A program made the translations under genes and the position numbers. From Eumeta japonica (taxonomy: Eukaryota; Arthropoda; Insecta; Lepidoptera; Psychidae): a DNA stretch of 64,000 nucleotides. Shown here one piece after another: positions 12,726-24,534 of the stretch (position 1 is its first letter; every line of letters starts with the position of its first letter). The stretch covers positions 1 through 64,000 of the forward strand of contig BGZK01001020.1 in NCBI GenBank assembly GCA_005406025.1, given 5' to 3'. The notes beneath the pieces were generated by a model. That model was given only the letters and a program-made list of their open reading frames with translations, was not told the DNA's origin and ran no database searches.

Positions 12726-14384
12726 AGGACCACGCTCTGAGCGTGATCAGTCGATGGACAAAATGAAGGAATGTCGGAAGGTACGCGGAGACGCAAGCGC
12801 AAGCTGGTTGATGTATATCCTCATCACTGACAGATACGTTTATCTGTTGTCTCATGTATGTGGATAATCCTGTAAGCGTCCCGTTTCCTTAAAGGGTGCA
12901 AGGAACCCTAAAAGTGTAAAAGGTCGAGAATGAGAGACAGAACAATTCGGAGCTGACAAACATTATTTAATATAACAAGTCTTATATTGAGCGTCACCTG
13001 ACAAACAAGTGTCGATACAAACAAAGAACAGTATAGTAACTTATTGATTTTGCATAATAATTGTATTTATATATGTATATATATATATATATATGTTTAA
13101 TTCGTATATTATATGACTCAATTGGGTGTTTTATGGATTTCAAATAAGCCTATTTACTCATAAAAACTCCACCAATGGGACAGAATTGGCAACACCAAGA
13201 AAAAGTTCTATTTGCGATGGTAACATTAGTTAGACCCACTTCGATTCGATAACGTAACACACGTCGTTTCTACATCGAGTTCACAGCGAACTCGACTCTT
13301 AATTATGACGTTTATTGTCTTATGCGGTATGCCGCCGTAGCGCTGTTGTCGTCTTTCCGAAGTCGGCCGAGCGGGGCGGTAGTGTGCCGATATCCTCACT
13401 GATTAGGGGCGGATGCGGTTGGCTCGCTTTCGTTCGTGGAGTACGGTCAAGCGCGAACTATATAGAGGGTTCCGTGACCGGTGCACGAAAAGCTTTAGGT
13501 CACGGGGCGTGTACACGTATTCGGGTCAATCTGAGTAGTCTTATAAATGGAAATAATCAATAATATCATAACGAAAATGTCAATCAAACGCTCAACAATA
13601 TATGATGTATGGTTACATTTTTACGGATAGGGTTTCAGAGTACGGAGGTCCCTACACGAACGGCTAGGTGGGGTCGGGAATGTGTATAGCGGTCTTTTAG
13701 ATTAATGAAACATAAGTTGATCTCCTACCGCGAGCGGCTCTGCCGGTTACCGTGTGTTCGTAAAGAAGGGTCGTGATGATACGGCTATCGGGTAGAGATG
13801 TCTGCCTCCGATGCAGCGTTTTAGTGCAACGCAATGCAATATTCGTATAAGAAGTTTAGCACCGAGCGTGCCTTTGCGCAGGCGTTGACGAGGGGTGGGT
13901 GTTGCTATCATCGCATTCATCCCCGCCAACAAAAATGACAAATATGTTATTCTCATACATGAAGAATTCCCGTATGGTAAAGCAGTGTTCGTTACGAGTT
14001 TTAATAAAGGTGGTTACATCGAGCTTTTTCATAATTCTACTCTTGTATATATAATTATCGTTTTTGAATAATTTCAATTCTCTATTGTATTAAAATGTGC
14101 AAGGAGCTGAGTGGTTCTTCCAAACGGATATTCTGATTGAACGTAGTGCAGTGTATACGATTTTTCGACAGGGAACCCTAGAAATGTTTCATCAAAATTA
14201 TCAGTTTGTTCTAAAATATCTGCAAACGGCCAACGACGGGTCCCTTCGTATCGCTGTGATATTTGACAATTTAACGGTCCGCCGCCATCGGACAAGGACG
14301 TGGATCGCTTCGCTGATTATTTTGATTCGTTCCGTAGCGGCGTCTAATTACGAGGGTCGTAAACTCCTGCGCACGCTCGCCAGT
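12726..14384. other. Intergenic, no gene seen
   Basis: Contains a (TA)n run at 13068-13095 and moderately GC-rich unique-looking sequence at about 13.3-13.9 kb. No open frame has a recognisable domain. Confidence 0.45.
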
Positions 14385-14660
14385 TTTAGGGTTCCCCATC
14401 TGAAACGAAATTCTCATAAAGTCCCTTCGTCTTCCGTCCGTCCGTTTATTAAAACCCTTTTTCTCGGGAACGCAAAGATGCATCAAGTTAATATTTAATA
14501 TCAAATACTTGGCCTGCGGTGTTTTGAAATTGTAAGAAAAAAAATCAAACTTTCAAAACCAACGCAATGATTAAAATATATGGTACTTTTCGGTGACCTA
14601 GAATAATAAAATTTGGCATTGAGCAAGCTCCCCCAGTACAAGTAAAGGAAACATTCATTA
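14385..14660 (+). repeat. Dispersed insect repeat ('cttttctcgggaacgc' family)
   Basis: Contains 'ccgtccgtccgtttattaaa', then 'ctcgggaacgcaaagatgca', 'atatcaaatacttgg' and 'aaccaacgcaatgattaaaa'. These segments, in this order, are familiar from a common insect interspersed repeat. It overlaps the end of the 133-residue frame at 14097-14498, which I therefore do not call a gene. Confidence 0.5.
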
Positions 14661-15293
14661 TTTTTTTATTCATGTCGTATATATACGTCTGCACTTGGAG
14701 TACGAAGCTGATGCAGACTGATGTATGAGAGAAGATTTTTAACTCTCCACCGTGAAAATTTAAGGTTTCAATAAATTATAAAATGTTTTTGGAAAAACAA
14801 AAAACAATGAAAGGTTCTAAATTTACGAAGCTCAAACCTCGCCAATATCGATAACGAAACTGACATGAAATATCGGCATACATAATTAAGTTTGTACTGG
14901 GCCATCAAAGGTGCGAGTCCTTTTCGCACTTGCCCTGGGTTTTTTTTCTATTTCTCGATCGTCCGACTGCTACTCTTGTTTCGCTTTTATCTTAGAAGCG
15001 AAAACAAGTTTAACTTCTAAATATGTGGTATAGAATACCTTTTTTTTAGTCTTCGTTTTATATAAAAAAACAGCTGATAAATGTTCTCCAATATTAATAA
15101 ACATTATCCGTAAGACGAACTTATATTCTGGTACCAATAAAAATTATATGTATAATTGTCTTATAAATTCATTAATGCCTATATTTATAAACTGATCTTA
15201 ATGAAAAGGTTTTATATTGATAACTTGAAATCCATATAACCATATAGGCTATTTGATTGAAAAAAAATTTGACCCTAAAGGCCAACTCTGCAA

Positions 15294-15825
15294 CTTCCCG
15301 CTAATTTTATCCGTTTCGTAGTTATTTCAAAAAAACGGTTTGTTTCGATTTCTTTCGACAACGATTTCTCGCAAACGCATCAACCGATTTTGACCCGGTT
15401 TGCGGCAATCGACGTGTTTTACAGGGTCTAAAGCTGGTTAGAATTTGAAATCGATCGGTCAAGCCATTATAAAGTTATTTTGAAAAAAACCACGTTTAAA
15501 AATTTTTTTCCTAGTTTTTGAAAATTTCTCAAAATCTACCGGTTTAAATCGAAACTTTGAGGAAATCTAAGTTTGGTGAAACTCTTTGGAACGCCATTTA
15601 GTGGGCTCGATTCGGTCAAGCCGTTTAAAAGTTATAAGAGGTTTACATACATCCACACACACACACATCCACACAGACATACGGATATCATCTCGGGGAT
15701 GATCAGGGAAGCTTCCTAGACCCTCAGAACGTCGAGATCTGATGAGAACTCGATTTTTGCAAAATGGGGTGAAACCAATAACTTCCCGAAAATTTTAGAA
15801 AATTTTCAATTTACTTAGCGGGAAG
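15294..15825. mobile_element. 532-bp repeat bounded by 11-bp inverted ends
   Basis: 'cttcccgctaa' at 15294-15304 and 'ttagcgggaag' at 15815-15825 are exact complements. The interior has 'accgattttgacc', a CA-rich tract, and 'gtcgagatctgatgagaactcg', typical of a widespread non-autonomous insect element. No protein. Confidence 0.6.
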
Positions 15826-16144
15826 AAAAAAAAATAGGGATCAGGTTCAGGAGATATTTCTTTCTTAACTTGAGTATAATTCTTATTTATAGGTATTTAA
15901 TATAACAATTGAATAATATGCACATCAATAATATGACCATAAAAGTATGTTGGGTTTTGGATTTCAAAATCGTATTTGGTTTTTTCTTTTTTTTGTATTT
16001 CAGCATACCTTTTTTTTATATTGTTACAGATCCAACACCAGCCAACAAGACAAGACTGAATTAGTAATTTAGTATAGCCTATTTAGAAGGAAAGTGTAAT
16101 ACGCTTATTGCACTATAAACATTCCGTTGCGGTCAATTAGAAGA

Positions 16145-16213
16145 ATTACTATGCGCCATTTCGCAACAGTCCGCCATCTTGTTTAACGTATATACGACAA
16201 AATGGCGGCGACG
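16145..16213 (+). promoter_or_regulatory. YY1/Pho-like motif cluster around the start codon
   Basis: Three GCCAT-core motifs lie within about 60 bp: 'gcgccattt' near 16152, 'tccgccatcttg' at 16169-16180, and 'aaaatggcggc' overlapping the ATG at 16202. The last resembles the mammalian TISU element (SAASATGGCGGC), matching 10 of 12 positions. The middle one matches 11 of 12 on the opposite strand. No TATA box is evident. Interpreting this as the core promoter is inference; the transcription start is unknown. Confidence 0.4.
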
Positions 16214-16361
16214 GACTTATCTCCCGCCGGCGGCATGGGCGAGAACCTCAAGGGGAGGGACGAGGCGGAGGAAAAGCTCTTAGAGGACAGCCGAGTATTG
16301 ATCGTGCCGCCGCGCGACAGCGCGGAGGGGGGGGCGCTAGTGGTCAAATCTTCAAAAAAAG
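16202..16361 (+). CDS. MCT exon 1 (start codon, N-terminal cytosolic tail)
   Basis: Encodes residues 1-53 plus the first base of codon 54. The ATG is the first in this frame, sits in 'caaaaATGGCGG', a good initiation context, and begins 'MAATDLSP'. The tail is hydrophilic and charged, with no signal peptide, as expected for an MCT with a cytosolic N terminus. The donor is 'g|gtatgc' at 16362. The single leftover base joins the first two of exon 2 to make Val54. MCT N-terminal tails are poorly conserved, so this exon is supported by composition, frame and splice site rather than by a recognisable domain. Another first exon could exist in the 12.5-kb intron. Confidence 0.75.
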
Positions 16362-16781
16362 GTATGCTTCGTCCTAAAAACCTCTAACTCGTATCTACAA
16401 ATAGAATAATAAAATCACGATAGGCTGTATTTATTCAGGTTGTTTTCGACCTCTTTTATGATTCTATAAATCTTCGTCAGAATCCCGGCCGCTCCTTCAC
16501 TGACTGTTCTCAAAGATGCTCTACGGTTTTAAAGTGCAATCACTATTGTATGAAACATGTCGTAAGCGAATAGATTTAATTTGTCCATACAAATTTCACA
16601 CTCCTGATGGACTCATCTACGGCACTATCGTTGCTGAATTTTAATACTCTTCACTAATTTCGAACATTCAGATAATTTTTATTGCAATCTTGAAAAAACA
16701 TAAGTCCTTTTAAAATCCCATAACTATAATGTCCCGTTTAAAACGACATATCCGCCGATGCTGGCGCAGGCGCTGCTGGGC

Positions 16782-17545
16782 TAGGGTTCTTAGCCAAAAT
16801 GGTAAAAACGGAACCCTTATAGTTTCATCATGTCCGTCCGTCCGTCCGTATGTCACAAGCATTTTATTCAAAAACTACAAGACGTATATCGACGAAATTT
16901 ATAGTGTAAGTGTCTTGTGTAAGCCGCTATTTAGTTTGTTTGTCAAATAACAAAAATAAATATTTCTAGGGGGGTACTCCATTCCCTCCATACAGAACCT
17001 GAAAAAAATGTTTCGAGTAAACATCAACATGTGCCACATATTTCGACAGTTCTTTTAAAAACACTAAGGTTTCTAAGGACTTTTTATGATTACGTGAATG
17101 GCTACGGAAATAATCGCTCCGAAATTAACAAAAAAAACCTCTTCCCCCCCCCCCCTTTTTTTGTAAACCGTATGTCCAAAGAATATGAAAAAATAACGAA
17201 GGTAACGCTTATTAAATACTTTCAATGAAAATTATTTTCAACATGATCGGATATACCGTTTATGAGTTATTTTTAAAAAACTGCCCTTCTTAACAAAATG
17301 ACGTAAGCGCCATGAAGATACGATCTTTTGCGTATGCACTTTAGTTGGCACTAGTTTAATAGTAATAGTCGACATACCTACACATTTTATTAATTATAGA
17401 CTGCCAAAGTGCTTATTTTTTTTATGTGCGGGAAACATGGTAAAAAGTATAACGTATGTCGTTTTCTCATCTGCAGTGCATTCCTTGGTATTGGCAGCTG
17501 CGGAACCCCATAACGAGCATGGTCCGACATGCTCTTGGCCGGTTC
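16782..17545 (+). repeat. Dispersed repeat with 'gggttccg' terminal hairpin, copy 2 (longest)
   Basis: Starts 'tagggttcttagccaaaatg' and includes 'gtccgtccgtccgtccgtat', 'ttcaaaaactacaagacgta', a C-run and 'gagcatggtccgacatgctc', ending near 'cttggccggt'. It aligns with 3982-4623 in reverse. No coding. Confidence 0.75.
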
Positions 17546-18299
17546 ATTTTTTTTTATTTCGTTTTGATTTCCCATTCAAAGTAGAAGAATTTAGTACCGT
17601 CGATCACGAATATAGCTGTTATTATTATTAGCGTTTGTTTTTTTTTTTCTGACCATCGTCCGTGACCGTGACCGTCACGAAATACGAGCGGCACCTTAAC
17701 AAAAGCGATTCGGGTCGTCCGCCTGTGTTTGCGCACGCAAACATGTTTTCAATTTTGATTCGATAGCGCGTACAGCTTAGGTATTGAGGTTTATGTAGTT
17801 TCAATGCGAACTAGATGAAAAACTCGATGGAATTAAGGTCATCGACACAAACATACCTATCTGCTTACACGTCACCTATACCCATCTAATATATATAAAT
17901 AGGATCGAGTGTATGCGCGTACGCATCGAGGAGACGCGTATTACTTACCAGATTATATTCGGAATTTAATTATAGTAGTTCAGTGAATTGTTTCAATTTC
18001 AGATATGGTATTGGTTACATATCGTGATTGTTTTAAATTTCTCAAAAGGCTAAACGCTGTATATATCTTATAGCGGATATTTGTCACACCTTAAATTTAT
18101 CCCTTTTGGGATTTATGCTATAAGAAATATTTATGCTTTTCTTCCGTTTTGGTATTTATTGTTCAAGATCATTGAAAGACTGCATTCTTTGATCTTTATA
18201 TGAGTAAATATAGTTTTAAAAAACTGAAAAACACGCTTTTAAAGCACATTAAACTAAAAAGTGAATAATAATCCTTAATATGAACTCAAAAAAATAATG

Positions 18300-18580
18300 A
18301 ACAATGACGAAAAATACTAGTATTATTGTGGAAAAAGCGTGGGGCGCTTTGTGCCACATTTTTCGTATATGGAGCAACCCAATACGTGATCAGGATAAGA
18401 GGATAAACTTATCAAATTATTGTATTGCCATTGGTCCTTGATACGTACGCAAAGTTTCAAATTAATCAGACTTCTTGAAATTGGTGAAAATTAAGCTCAA
18501 AGATTCCGTTACATACATACATACATACGTACATACATACATAGTTAGATACAACCCAAGCTTATAAAAGCGTGTTAAAA
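18300..18580 (+). repeat. Dispersed repeat ending in CATA run
   Basis: Contains 'gcaaagtttcaaattaatca', 'aattaagctcaaagattccg' and a (CATA)n run at 18510-18543, followed by 'aagcttataaaagcgtgtta'. It looks like a known insect repeat layout. Class uncertain. Confidence 0.5.
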
Positions 18581-18885
18581 ATATGTTCTGTGATCAATTA
18601 TTATTGATTTGTCACTACTACATATTACAGGCATCGCGTGAGTAGCTTTTTATTGAAATTCACTATCGGACGCGAAAGGCATGGGAGTGTATGATTAATG
18701 TTAGTATGGAGAATTGTATATTTCTGCCCAGTCTTATTTGAAAAATTTATCCATGCTCACTGACACACGGCGAGTGGAAACGCTTTTGTCGTTTTTCAAA
18801 AACAAAAAAAATGAGTGAGGCGCGCATTGAATTTATTTTCGCATATACATCCATTTAGTTGTGAAAACATTCGACATCAATGTCG

Positions 18886-18954
18886 CGCGCTGCGGAGGAG
18901 CGGCGGTGGGAGCAGCGCGGACGCAAGTCTACCACCGCCGTTCGCAGCGCCGCG
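18886..18954. repeat. GC-rich imperfect inverted repeat in intron 1
   Basis: 'cgctgcgg..cggcggtgg' is mirrored by 'ccaccgccgttcgcagcgc'. It is a CpG-rich island in AT-rich intron. Confidence 0.6.
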
Positions 18955-19004
18955 TCGCCATTACGTGACGCGCAGCATACGCACGGCATTGTTTGATGTG
19001 TGAT

Positions 19005-19275
19005 AGGGCGGAACCGGTTGCTTAATGTACTCGGGACCGGGATATAGACGAGACGGACTCGGGAAGATCTAGAGCGGAACCAGTTCTATAACCGACAGCA
19101 GAATCGTCGAATTCGGATCTCAGAATGAAACTTTGGAATCGGAACTAAAAAAAACGGGACCTAGAGCAGAGCCTTAAGCGAGATCTGGATTGGATCTGAA
19201 AGTCGACTCGACGTTGAAATCAGAACCGGTAGCGAGATCGGGGCCCAGATTTAAAGATGAGCCCGAAAGCGAAAC
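19005..19275 (+). repeat. Degenerate GGGAC/GAATC short-period array
   Basis: Repeated words 'gggaccgggat', 'gcggaacc', 'gagatctgga' and 'agatcgggg'. Similar to the tract at 12385-12725. Confidence 0.5.
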
Positions 19276-20792
19276 CGCGTTGAGATAGACAATATTTAAA
19301 GGAATCTGTTCTATATCCATGCTAGGAAAGCTTCGGGTAGTACAAGTACAACGCGCGAAGCTCTGCCGTCGTGAAGTTAGTTACGAAAGCGTCGCAATGG
19401 CGCAAAATAGGAACGCGGGAGTGAAGGAGGAGGAGGAGAGCACTTCAGAGCGGCAAAGCAATTTAAAATGTTTTGAACACCTTTAAAATCGCTCACATCA
19501 TTTTGACGCTGTAGGTTTAGTCGGGCAAAGTTAACGGGTATAACAACCTGTTTGCAAGTCCAATATTCGTGTCTATGTTTTCGTCTAAAGCCTTTGTGTC
19601 GGTCCATGATTTCGCTTGTTTTCATCGTTTTTTTTTTAGAAACCACTCCTGTTTCCCTGTCGCGTAGGCAGAGACCACAGATCTGCAAGTGATGCTGTGT
19701 TTGAGAACATTTCAAACATATCTCGCCTCACCGACACTGAATTTTCGATTCGCACAAACAGTCCATTATACTTATTCGATTATAGTCGCGAATCTTATGA
19801 TATATTTTTTTTAATACTATCGATAACCGGTGATCTCAGAAATTGCATCAGTTTTATTTTTATTCCAGAACTCACGGAAGCCACGGTTAGTTTAGCTTAA
19901 TTTTATAATTGCAGTAGATGGATAGCGCTCTATACAATATTCTCCGAATCGTTGTCGATGCGCTTGCGTCTATACGGTTACGCCGATGGCCAGCCGGCGT
20001 GTGATTTGCGGATTTTAAATGTTACCTCACTCTGAAAACTATTGAACCGATTTTGATGATGTTTTCACAGCGGTATCCCTCGTCGATAGATTTGTTCTTC
20101 CACTGATTCGACTCTCCTCTGGTTCTCATTGCAATACGCATGCGTGACGTACAATTCTCCGACCAGGCTTGGAACCTGGTCCTAGTGAGCTAGTTCGGAA
20201 TCCCGAACTTTTTTTTTCCTCAATCCGAAGATTTAAGCAGCATAATGCATTCTTCATAAATCAAAATATTCTCAGGAGTGCATATATAATTAAGACTCGT
20301 GCATTTTTAATATTTCCTTTATATGACGTCGTAGCCGAGCATTTATTATATTTATTTATTAGTGTGTCAACACCGTAAATACGTAATGATAAATAGGCAT
20401 TTTATATACCATTAATATACGTTAATGCGCAAGTCGTGATGCGGAAATAAGCAATGAAAGTTATATATTTACGTGCTATCATCAGAATACCCATTAATGA
20501 AGGGTGTTCGCGATTTCATTAAACCGTTATTACACAGATACGCATATAAATAACCAGTAACAATATATGTGTACGAGGGCCAATATGTGATATGAGTGTG
20601 TTTACACTATGTCTCTACAACGATAAACAAACTTTTATCAAATGCGTTGAGATGATAACGTAAAATATGGGTCAGTTGTAGATTGTGAAACTAGTGAACT
20701 ACATGCAGCAGTTCATTTTTTGTTATGTATATCAATGTTGCACGCCAACTAATACATATTGTGCAGTAGCGACAGTCATAAACACATACAGC

Positions 20793-20888
20793 GGGCCTAG
20801 CACGACGGTTTGGTCTTTCTCGCGCATCGTGATGAACCAAAGGGATATCCCTAGAGAGATCCTTATCGATGATGTCATGCTAGGCCCG
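20793..20888. mobile_element. MITE related to the one at 7254-7368
   Basis: The ends 'gcgggcctagcacgac' and 'gatgtcatgctaggcccgc' are inverted. The centre differs from the 7254 copy but shares 'aaagggatatccctagagag'. The terminal ten bases are perfectly inverted. Confidence 0.75.
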
Positions 20889-21540
20889 CAGGACGAACGA
20901 CACGGGCGCCACTTTAGACTTTGTCGTATGCGGTCCGGCTTTTCTAAAATCGCTTAGCGCATTCGAAAAGAAAGATGAGACTTTTAGAAGGAACAATAAA
21001 GTGCTACTAACCATGACATTTTCCATTTTAACTCGCCAAAATAAGGGATGTCGACACTGATGGATATTTTTTTAATACTCCACGATCGGTATAAGGTCTA
21101 GACGCTTCGTGTCATCGCACTATTGAGACGTACGCTATCGCAATCAATTAAAAGTCACTCGAATGGTGCCCCATCTCGAGATGTAACGTGCGAGCGTGAC
21201 ATGTATTATTTTCTATAGCGGAGCACTGTAACTGTCCTGCTCTCCTCCACTCTCAAGATGGATCGCTGTACTTAGAGAGCTTTGTTAATACAACCCTTTA
21301 TATTTCGCATTGAGGGACTCAACGTTGAGCCGTCCTCGTTTGGGTAGGGAGCTGCCGATTTCATTAGCCGTCGCTACTGCGTTGACCATGTCTGATGACC
21401 CGGTCGCGCTCGCGGAATCGAACGCGGCACCTTCAGGTATAGGGTTTTGAAAGCTCCGGCGGCACCCCCTCTCCTCCTCCTCACTGCCCCTCTTACGGCT
21501 CGATCCCCATTAAATATCCCGTTCCCTTCCAAAGAGCTCG

Positions 21541-21645
21541 GCAGCGTACCAATGGCCGATCTAGGGTGGCCAGTTTGTCCACGGGCGGCGGTGATAGTCC
21601 ACTCTCTGATGGCTCGCCTGCTCGTTTGCCCCTCGAATGTCCTAG
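21541..21645 (-). repeat. 'ggcaaacgagc' lepidopteran repeat
   Basis: In antisense: 'cacgggcggcggtgatagtc' then 'ctcgcctgctcgtttgcccc'. Good match to the family. Confidence 0.7.
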
Positions 21646-21988
21646 AAATGATATGCAGATATAGTGATATTTTACGGTAGATAGGTAGGCCGGCGGTGAA
21701 CCGTGCGTGCGCGCTTCAGACATTCTAGCCGGATCGGGGAGTTAGAAGTGGAAAGGAAAGGAAATCAACTCTCGCGTCCAAAGTAGGATTTACTACCACC
21801 GGACCGCGGAGGTCGCCAAATGCAGTTCGACGTGAGTGCGCAGGCGCAAAATAAGTATACGAGTACGGGACCGGAAGACGAGAACGGAATAATTAATCAT
21901 ACGGGCGACGGGGCGTATGAGTTAATTATTTCACAAGGTTTCTATGCTCTAATTAATCATTATCGAGGCGGCGTATCCGAAAAAATAT

Positions 21989-22243
21989 TCTGGAAAGGAT
22001 GAATGAAAGTAGGCTGACAGAACAAATCTAGAGCGAATGTGCGTGATGAGAAGGTGAGCAAGGGTCGTCCTAGAGAATCCCATGCAGACTATATATTGGT
22101 GGCATATTAAAAAAGGGCTAAATTATAAGCACCCGAAACCAACGAGCTCGCATGAAAAGATTGATGGATGTCGGTGAGGCTAGAGAGATATGCCTTTGCA
22201 TACCCTACCATGGGGAAGTCTATAGTCTCTGCCTACCCTTCCA
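21989..22243 (+). pseudogene. LINE reverse-transcriptase 3' fragment, copy 2
   Basis: Matches 7373-7675 at the DNA level ('gcacccgaaaccaacgagct', 'gtctctgcctacccttc'), with stops and indels. It is the 3'-terminal part only, as expected for 5'-truncated LINE insertions. Confidence 0.75.
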
Positions 22244-23164
22244 ATTTAAGAAAACAATAATATTTGTTCTCTACTTGTTAACCTTTCATCGATGATATAC
22301 CATAAACATATTGATGTTGAATATAATAAACAAATGTTTTTGTCCGATTTTTATGTATGGGCGGATAACTCCTTTTTGCATTGAGTTTATAACGTTCCGG
22401 ACCTATACGTGTATTGCGTGTGTGTTGATTGATACTATTGTTACTTTTCTAATCTTTCTGAGCGAGCGACCAGAAGGGCGCCGCTGTTGCACGCCGACCT
22501 TGATCGCTGGGCGGATTATTATCAGCCCGCACGTGGCAGAATAACGGCCGCCGGGCTTACGGTATCTGATGTCGGCGTAAGATGTGTGTAATTTGGGTGC
22601 GAGATAACGTGCGATAGTCGAATTGATAAAATGTATGTCATTGCATTATTTACGAAGCGGCCGAGTGTAGTGAATGAGTCGGAAGCAACCGTCGTGAGCA
22701 CTATGGCCATCATGGGCTTAATTTTTTCATGTAGGAACCCTTTCCCTTCGTAAGTGTCGTTGTGAAGGGCGACCGCCTCAAAATTTTCTACCTCGAGACG
22801 TATATATTTGTTTTTTTTTTTAGGTTCGTACGCAGGGTTTGTTTCAAAAGCGAGTCAGTGTCTATAGAGAGGCATACAGTATGATTTTTTTCTCAATAGA
22901 AAATAATGATTGATTGCGTAGTAAAAATTAAAAAAAAAAAATCCTAAATATTTTCCATGTTTTATCGAATCGAATGTTGATTTTCACATAGACGAATAGG
23001 TCCGTGTTTGTATTGCCAATTGTAAAAAGGTGATTTGTATTGATGTAGTGTAGCCTGCCCGACAGATATTGTAATCTTCTCTTGTGATTAGCTTGACCAT
23101 AAAAAAAAGTCTGTAACTGGCCCATTATTGATATAATGGCATCCCTTTTCCTTTCGTGTTGATT

Positions 23165-23275
23165 GATGTCAATCTCAATCTCGGTCTCGATTCTAATACC
23201 GGTCCCATTCTCGGATCTTTTTCCTATTCCGCGCTTTCAATTCTGATTGCAATCACGGTTCCGATTTGAGCGAAG
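23165..23275 (-). repeat. Degenerate GATTCC short-period tract
   Basis: 'ctcaatctcggtctcgattc' and 'ataccggtcccattctcgg' are the antisense form of the GAATC/GGACC arrays. Confidence 0.45.
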
Positions 23276-23918
23276 CCGAATGCAATCAATCAATCCTTTT
23301 TAATTTTTTTTTCCTTACAATTTTCCTGGAGCATGACGAACCAAACAAAAAGTCACGTATATCCCATCGTTCGAATCGTTGATTATGATCGTTAGTTTAC
23401 ACAAAAATGCCTTTATTAGAAAAAAAAAAACATTTTCAATTATTCCCCAATTTTTAAATTTCGCTAGCAACTTTTTCATGTTTTCTCTTGCCCATAACCT
23501 TATACGGACATTAAAAAAAAAATGAAACGGCCAATTGGGCCCGGTCGTTCTCGAGTGATGCGCTCTCAAACGAAGGGCATTTCATTTTTAATTGTAAATA
23601 CGACTATTCAATGCCCAACGTTTTTATGTTTTGCACTTTTTTTTTTCGCCGGCGTAAACCGCTGTCTATGTCTAAGGTGTTACGCCTTCCGTTTCGTTTA
23701 AAGTATGCTCTCATATGGCGCGCATTGATAATGCAGGTCAATCAATGCACGTTGATGCATTTCAATGCACGTTGAGCCAATCGGAGCTGCCGAACTGAGG
23801 CGTACGAAGACGACGGTTTTCAGCCGCCGCTTAATGAAGCTGCAGTTATTGTACTTCTATTTGCAATATTTGCGGAGTCTTTCATTTCGAATTTATTTTT
23901 CATTTCGAAGGTTCAATA

Positions 23919-24171
23919 ATGTTGGACTACAACAAAATATAAATCTATGTACACGTTGTGACAAGGTCTCTTTGTTCCTTCATCGGAGGCACAGTACATA
24001 AACGTAATGATTCGTCACATAGAGCCATAGAGTAATATGCGTTTAGTCAGTGTTTTAACTCCGTACGAGTTACACGCGTAGTTAAGTGCGCCTCTCTAAT
24101 AATAGAAAATATATAACAGTGAACATAAACTTTATTTAGTTTTATTTAACAAAGCCCCCGAATAACCTACA
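23919..24171 (-). repeat. Dispersed repeat, copy 2 (inverted partner of 6801-7041)
   Basis: Reverse complement of 6801-7041 with scattered differences and small indels. No coding. Confidence 0.75.
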
Positions 24172-24534
24172 AATAAATGTCATCTTAATGTTAGCTAATC
24201 TGACGGTCATTATGTTTTCTCAATTGAAATAAATAAGGAAATGTTAAAACACGCAGCTCCGAAACTGGTTATGTGAAAAATATGGTGTTCCGTATTACTG
24301 CCACGGTTGGATTTCGGTTCCGATATCAATTTTGTTCTGAGTATCGATTAGGGTCTTATCGAATCCTTAGCCTTTTTAAAATGCGACAAGTTACTATATA
24401 TCATTACAATTCTACTTATAGAAATATGTTGAGTCAGAGAAAAAGGTTTTTGTATTTTATACACAAATTCAAGATATTTTTTCCATTTATTTTTTTTATA
24501 CATGCCATTTTAATTTATTTACGTATATATATAT

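Noticed and set aside
14097..14498. 133-residue + strand open frame
   Set aside because: Its end lies in a dispersed insect repeat (14385-14660) and nothing in it resembles a known protein.
19377..19715. 112-residue - strand open frame in intron 1
   Set aside because: Low-complexity tail (proline run from a GGA-rich stretch) and no domain; not supported as a gene.
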